Source: Mactromeris polynyma (lineage: Eukaryota; Mollusca; Bivalvia; Venerida; Mactridae). Taken from it: DNA of 64,000 nucleotides. The translations under genes were made by a program, and so were the position numbers. Location: NCBI GenBank assembly GCA_032209605.1, contig JASFXZ010000008.1, forward strand, positions 868,001 through 932,000, in the 5' to 3' direction. Below are positions 57,375 through 64,000 of the stretch, in pieces; within the stretch, counting starts at the first letter, position 1; the number at the start of each line of letters is the position of its first letter. Below the pieces are notes generated by a model. That model had not been told where the DNA came from. It ran no database searches and was given only the letters and a program-made list of their open reading frames with translations.

Positions 57375-60300
57375 TGTATATGTTTCTATAAAACCAATCT
57401 GTACAATCATGATAGTATGTATATGTTTCTATAAAACCAATCGGTACAAGCATGACAGTATGTATATGTTTCTATAAAACCAATCGGTACAAGCATGACA
57501 GTATGTATATGTTTCTATAAAACCAATCTGTACAAGCGTGACAGTATGTATATGTTTCTATAAAACCAATCGGTACAAGCGTGACAGTATGTATATGTTT
57601 CTATAAAACCAATCGGTACAAGCATGACATTATGTATATGTTTCTATAAAACCAATCGGTACAAGCATGACATTATGTATATGTTTCTATAAAACCAATC
57701 TGTACAAGCATGACATTATGTATATGTTTCTATAAAACCAATCGGTACAAGCATGACAGTATGTATATGTTTCTATAAAACCAATCGGTACAAGCATGAC
57801 ATTATGTATATGTTTCTATAAAACCAATCGGTACAAGCATGACAGTATGTATATGTTTCTATAAAACCAATCGGTACAAGCGTGACAGTATGTATATGTT
57901 TCTATAAAACCAATCTGTACAAGCATGATAGTATGTATATGTTTCTATAAAACCAATCTGTACAAGCATGACATTATGTATATGTTTCTATAAAACCAAT
58001 CTGTACAAGCATGACATTATGTATATGTTTCTATAAAACCAATCGGTACAAGCATGACATTATGTATATGTTTCTATAAAACCAATCGGTACAAGCATGA
58101 CAGTATGTATATGTTTCTATAAAACCAATCGGTACAAGCATGACATTATGTATATGTTTCTATAAAACCAATCTGTACAAGCATGATAGTATGTATATGT
58201 TTCTATAAAACCAATCGGTACAAGCATGACATTATGTATATGTTTCTATAAAACCAATCTGTACAAGCATGACAGTATGTATATGTTTCTATAAAACCAA
58301 TCGGTACAAGCATGACATTATGTATATGTTTCTATAAAACCAATCGGTACAAGCATGACATTATGTATATGTTTCTATAAAACCAATCGGTACAAGCATG
58401 ACAGTATGTATATGTTTCTATAAAACCAATCGGTACAAGCGTGACAGTATGTATATGTTTCTATAAAACCAATCGGTACAAGCGTGACAGTATGTATATG
58501 TTTCTATAAAACCAATCGGTACAAGCATGACAGTATGTATATGTTTCTATAAAACCAATCGGTACAAGCATGATAGTATGTATATGTTTCTATAAAACCA
58601 ATCTGTACAAGCATGACATTATGTATATGTTTCTATAAAACCAATCTGTACAAGCATGACAGTATGTATATGTTTCTATAAAACCAATCGGTACAAGCAT
58701 GACAGTATGTATATGTTTCTATAAAACCAATCGGTACAAGCATGACAGTATGTATATGTTTCTATAAAACCAATTTGTACAAGCATGACATTATGTATAT
58801 GTTTCTATAAAACCAATCGGTACAAGCGTGACAGTATGTATATGTTTCTATAAAACCAATCGGTACAAGCATGACAGTATGTATATGTTTCTATAAAACC
58901 CATCTGTACAAGCATGACAGTATGTATATGTTTCTATAAAACCAATCGGTGCAAGCATGATAGTATGTATATGTTTCTATAAAACCAATCTGTACAAGCA
59001 TGACAGTATGTATATGTTTCTATAAAACCAATCTGTACAAGCATGACATTATGTATATGTTTCTATAAAACCAATCGGTACAAGCATGACAGTATGTATA
59101 TGTTTCTATAAAACCAATCGGTACAAGCATGACAGTATGTATATGTTTCTATAAAACCAATCTGTACAAGCATGACAGTATGTATATGTTTCTATAAAAC
59201 CAATCGGTACAAGCATGACATTATGTATATGTTTCTATAAAACCAATCTGTACAAGCATGACATTATGTATATGTTTCTATAAAACCAATCGGTACAAGC
59301 ATGACAGTATGTATATGTTTCTATAAAACCAATCGGTACAAGCATGACATTATGTATATGTTTCTATAAAACCAATCGGTACAAGCATGACATTATGTAT
59401 ATGTTTCTATAAAACCAATCGGTACAAGCATGACAGTATGTATATGTTTCTATAAAACCAATCTGTACAAGCATGACATTATGTATATGTTTCTATAAAA
59501 CCAATCGGTACAAGCATGACATTATGTATATGTTTCTATAAAACCAATCTGTACAAGCATGATAGTATGTATATGTTTCTATAAAACCAATCGGTACAAG
59601 CATGACATTATGTATATGTTTCTATAAAACCAATCTGTACAAGCATGACAGTATGTATATGTTTCTATAAAACCAATCTGTACAAGCATGACAGTATGTA
59701 TATGTTTCTATAAAACCAATCTGTACAAGCATGACAGTATGTATATGTTTCTATAAAACCAATCGGTACAAGCATGACATTATGTATATGTTTCTATAAA
59801 ACCAATCTGTACAAGCATGACATTATGTATATGTTTCTATAAAACCAATCTGTACAAGCATGACATTATGTATATGTTTCTATAAAACCAATCTGTACAA
59901 GCATGACATTATGTATATGTTTCTATAAAACCAATCTGTACAAGCATGACATTATGTATATGTTTCTATAAAACCAATCTGTACAAGCATGACATTATGT
60001 ATATGTTTCTATAAAATCCAATCGGTACAAGCATGACATTATGTATATGTTTCTATAAAATCCAATCGGTACAAGCATGACAGTATGTATATGTTTCTAT
60101 AAAACCAATCTGTACAAGCATGACATTATGTATATGTTTCTATAAAACCAATCGGTACAAGCATGATAGTATGTATATGTTTCTATAAAACCAATCTGTA
60201 CAAGCATGACAGTATGTATATGTTTCTATAAAACCAATCGGTACAAGCATGACATTATGTATATGTTTCTATAAAACCAATCTGTACAAGCATGACATTA

Positions 60301-60400
60301 TGTATATGTTTCTATAAAACCAATCTGTACAAGCATGATAGTATGTATTTTTACTATAGAATCAAATCTGTACAAGCATGATAGTATGTATATGTTTCTA
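57375..60400 (+). repeat. 43-bp minisatellite, about 70 copies
   Basis: The unit is TATATGTTTCTATAAAACCA followed by ATCGGTACAAGCATGACAGTATG. It varies at only a few positions: TCGG or TCTG, CAGT or CATT or TAGT, and GCATG or GCGTG. Two units near 60014 and 60057 have an extra T (44 bp). The last units are diverged, which marks the right edge. Confidence 0.96.
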
Positions 60401-63400
60401 GAAACATAACCACAAGCATACATATAGACCTAGACATGGTTTAAAATGCGTAACTCAATCCATACGTCATCTCGCAGAATCTGAAATTTACGATATTTCG
60501 CAGTCTCGCAACACATAATTCTTTCAACTGAGATTTTTCTAACCAAATTTGTTTACCTTCTTTTCACTAACACACATGTAGAGTATTATATTGCAATAGT
60601 GTTGTTTGTTTGATATTACTTATACTTAGTAACATATTCTATTGACAAATGTCATTGTTCGAAAGTTGTATTTATCTATAACTATGGTAATATTTGCATG
60701 TATGCGCATGGCAATATTGCTTTTTGGAATCAGTCTATTTATCGTATCTACTTCTTTTATCAAAATTTAAAAGCGTATGTTACATTAAAACTACAAAGAA
60801 TGCACATGTATATCCAACAGATAAAGTATTATAACGAAGGTTGGAGATCGGCGAAAATAATTCACTATATTCATGTTGGTGGCATTTTCTGCGTATTTTA
60901 TCGAAATCAACGGAATAAAAAAGCTATTAAGAATGGCAATGAACTCAAAAATGTACAATTATCCGGTAATTGCACACTCAATAATGCCACTCCAAACATG
61001 ATACCATTTTACCAATTACATGTACCATATTTATTTTCACTATAATTATAAATAATATAAAATAGTATCGTCATTAAATAATAGAACTGCAAGTCTCCCG
61101 AGGATTAAAGATTCCAAGTTTGTCCCAATTCCTAAAACACTCATAACCATCTAGAATTGCTGGATGTGTTTTGTTGGCATTCAAATATTCTTGGGCATTA
61201 TTATAATTCCTAAACCGAACAGGGCTAGAGACGCCTATAGCATAAAACGCAAATCGCATACAAATATTATAAGTGCAAATGTACTTTATTCACGCGGTGC
61301 AAATATTGCAAAATTCAATGTACTTCACATTGCTATTCTTAAATGATGTGAGCGAAAAATTGAATCGATTGCATAAGATCTAATCATACGATATTGTCAA
61401 GTACAAAGACCTGGTATAATTGATTACATCGAATTATTTTCCACGCAGGAAATTTATAGAGAATAGCTAACATGGGCCATATTGTGCAAATAGAAACAGT
61501 CCTTTTCATTCACAATATGATGCTTTAGAAATATCCGGCGCCGTGGTAGCTCGCGTATTTTCGATTACCAATCGTGGTTTGCCGGATTAGAATTATGGAA
61601 GCAAACTAGTCAATGTCAACTGCAAAATATAAAACGCACAGGACATTCTGTTTTTTTCAGGACTGAAACATTGACTTTCCCGCCTTATATACATTGTTCA
61701 TTTATTTCTAAACATGCATATTGTCCATGGAATAGTATCCGAAATAGGTCCTGGATAAATGTCTTCAGAGCAACACATCTTGGAAGACGCAAACTTTAGT
61801 TTTTGTTAAGAGATTGTCGGACTGGTTATAAAATTTAATCCAACTTGAAAAATGATAATGTTGTTAAAAACAGGTAGGTTGTTGCTCAAGAGAGGGTCGT
61901 TCTGGACAGGTAGCGATGTATTGATGTCTTATTTCTTATAAATGGTAAACATTTCCGTTACATTCCTGATATACCAATGTTATTATTATAATTGTTGTCT
62001 TACAGTAGACAACATAGCCACATGTCTGGGTATTAACGATCGCTTGCAAACGTGTTTTGATTTTCCCTGCTGAAAACTAACTAGCATTGTCTATGTCCAA
62101 TTAAAGTTCGGTCAATATTTTATCACTGGTTGAATAACATGATTTAATTATTTGTTTACTCATCATTCCGTTCTGTCTCATTGTATTGTGGTAGCTATTT
62201 TCTATTGCCCACTCAATATATTGACAATAACTTGTATAATCAGTATATACTGGCTCTGTAGAATTATCCAACTGAAATCGATTGAAATGCATTGATGGAA
62301 TAGAATGAAAATAACAACGATTCAGGGAGTGATCAATTATTCAACAAAGTTTCACCTGATCCATAAATAATGTAATATCACAGTTAAATTGACAAAAAAC
62401 ATCAATTTGGTTTGATAACAATATATTATTTCCATAGCGGACTTTTTAGGTTTAAACTTTCACCATTGATTATTTCTCATGTGATATGGACGTAATAAAT
62501 CCCTTCTAATGTGGCGTTGGAAAAGAGTTTCCATAAAATATGGTCATTCGATACACTGGCATGCGAGTAACACAATTAACTTCAACAAAAACTGTCCATG
62601 CTTCCATTAATAATATCATGATTGTACCACAAACAAGAATCTAGATGTCTGCCGTTTCTCACTTTCTGTTATATATTATGCATGTACATCAACCTAGTAT
62701 ATTGTGGAACAATCAGGATAGATTGAATATAGTGTGCATGTACATCAACCTAGTATATTGTGGAACAATCAGGATCGATTGAATACAGTGTGAATAAGTT
62801 TAATGAAGTTGATTTTGTTTCTGTTGATTCGGTCCTATTTAACGATACGGACTGTCGATGACATGAATGTTATATGAACAGAGTGGTCCGATTGGTCACA
62901 TAAATGACGTAAAACCAAATGACGTATGGCCACTTTTCAACAATACAGAATGAACATTTTTGAATCCCATTAAAAATCTCAATTAATATCACTTAATTGG
63001 TTGAAGCTCAAACACAAGAATGTGTGTATGTTTCCTTGCTTGCATCTAGTACACTTGTAGATAACATTATCTTGAAATAGACATCGTCTTTACGTCTGAT
63101 TAGTTAATCATAAGTTATACATTGTGTCAACTTATATATCTTCAATAACTCACAATTAACACGGTACGGTTATTTTGTGACGCCGTATCTTGGTGACTTT
63201 GACGACGTTCGAGCCCAAACTTCCGGATGCAGTCTCCGATAGCCTATCTATTACCCTACTACTCCCTTGCTGAATGATTCGTGTGAGAACATTGTTAGTA
63301 GATAATGAAACCCGAATTTGGAGCATAGATAAGATTAGGTTACCAAACCACTGTACAAGTACATAGCTGATAGACCGTGTATAAGACAATCTGCTGGGGA

Positions 63401-64000
63401 TTGATGTCATTCAGCAGTTTTATTCAGTTGACAGATGACTCAATCAGTTTCCCTATCATTCGACTAATTCTGACTTGTTCATGCGCAAGCAACTGAAAGT
63501 ATCTCGAGGGTTCAGCGCAAGACTATCTTAACTCCTAAGTATTTATAAATGAGTTAGTATAGTCTTGCACTGAACCATCGATCTCTTCATAAGAAAGAGA
63601 TGCCGAATGACGTCTGAACGTATATGTTTTAGTTCATTAGTCCCTGATCAGCTTTTAACAGTATGATACCGGTAATTAAAGTATCGCAAAAAATATCAGC
63701 CTTAAATTACTTGTTGATCATTTCGCGATCTAAACGAGCAATGTCGTGATGTAATACGCACTTCCCTGATTATTTCAGATGACTGTTTTTTCTGCGTTGG
63801 CGGTTGCATATCTGCGTAGCTTCAATGAAAATGTCTCACCACATGACCTTTCGTTTAATTTTTAATAGGATAAATTCAAGTTCATTGCATATTCGATGTC
63901 TGTGTTTATCTTGTTACTGATTCTCGAAGCTCTGTTTAAGCTAACATGGCATTAGACTGTCTATAAAGTGTATAAACGCCGCATTAGACGTAACGAAGCT
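60401..64000. other. Upstream flank or intron 1 of synaptotagmin
   Basis: AT-rich. The missing first synaptotagmin exon (a few residues plus one base before a GT donor on the minus strand) could be here but cannot be picked out. A plus-strand 115-codon frame at 60698-61045 shows no family features. A 56-bp tandem duplication lies at 62679-62794. Confidence 0.45.
62679..62794 (+). repeat. 56-bp tandem duplication
   Basis: Two copies beginning GCATGTACATCAACCTAGTA and containing TTGTGGAACAATCAGGAT, with about two differences. Confidence 0.88.

Noticed and set aside
57375..60400. CRISPR-like or coding repeat array
   Set aside because: Contiguous 43-bp units with no unique spacers, and a length not divisible by three; no open frame runs through.
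60698..61045. 115-codon plus-strand open frame
   Set aside because: No domain, signal peptide or splice context, and composition typical of chance frames in AT-rich DNA.

Overview
The window looks like nuclear DNA of an invertebrate animal, most likely a bivalve or related mollusc. It is AT-rich, its genes have many short exons in long introns, it is dense with short non-autonomous DNA transposons (MITEs) and tRNA-derived SINEs, and it carries a THAP-transposase element of a type common in marine invertebrates. The species assignment is inference. Exon boundaries were worked out by hand from GT/AG sites, reading-frame continuity and family similarity. No search was run.

Two host genes lie on the minus strand. 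(1) MFSD12, a major-facilitator transporter of lysosomes and pigment granules, has ten coding exons between 20565 and 3000 that join to an uninterrupted 492-residue reading frame. (2) A synaptotagmin of the Syt4/Syt11 type has four coding exons between 56762 and 30945 (membrane segment plus C2A, then C2B in three exons). Its short first coding exon was not found and lies upstream of 56762, perhaps beyond the window.

Intron 8 of MFSD12 (7551-15047) holds the most interesting object: an apparently complete two-gene DNA transposon (about 7896-14134) bounded by 20-bp terminal inverted repeats matching at 18 positions. Starting from opposite ends, it encodes a 516-residue THAP-domain DDE transposase (plus strand) and a 493-residue protein combining a SWIM zinc finger with a YqaJ/lambda-exonuclease-type nuclease (minus strand). 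Each has one intron and an intact frame. This matches the ISL2EU type of eukaryotic transposon as I know it. The same intron carries SINEs, a MITE nested in another MITE, and a MITE ending 18 bp from the splice donor.

Between the genes (20.6-30.9 kb) is a 37-bp minisatellite (about 37 copies, with a 12-unit higher-order repeat) just upstream of MFSD12, plus MITEs and small tandem duplications. The last synaptotagmin intron holds six 67-bp repeats, each with a perfect CRE palindrome. The 20-kb intron between C2A and C2B (35722-55938) shows only repeats. Upstream of the C2A exon is a 43-bp minisatellite of about 70 copies (57375-60400). No CRISPR array, rRNA or free-standing tRNA gene was seen.
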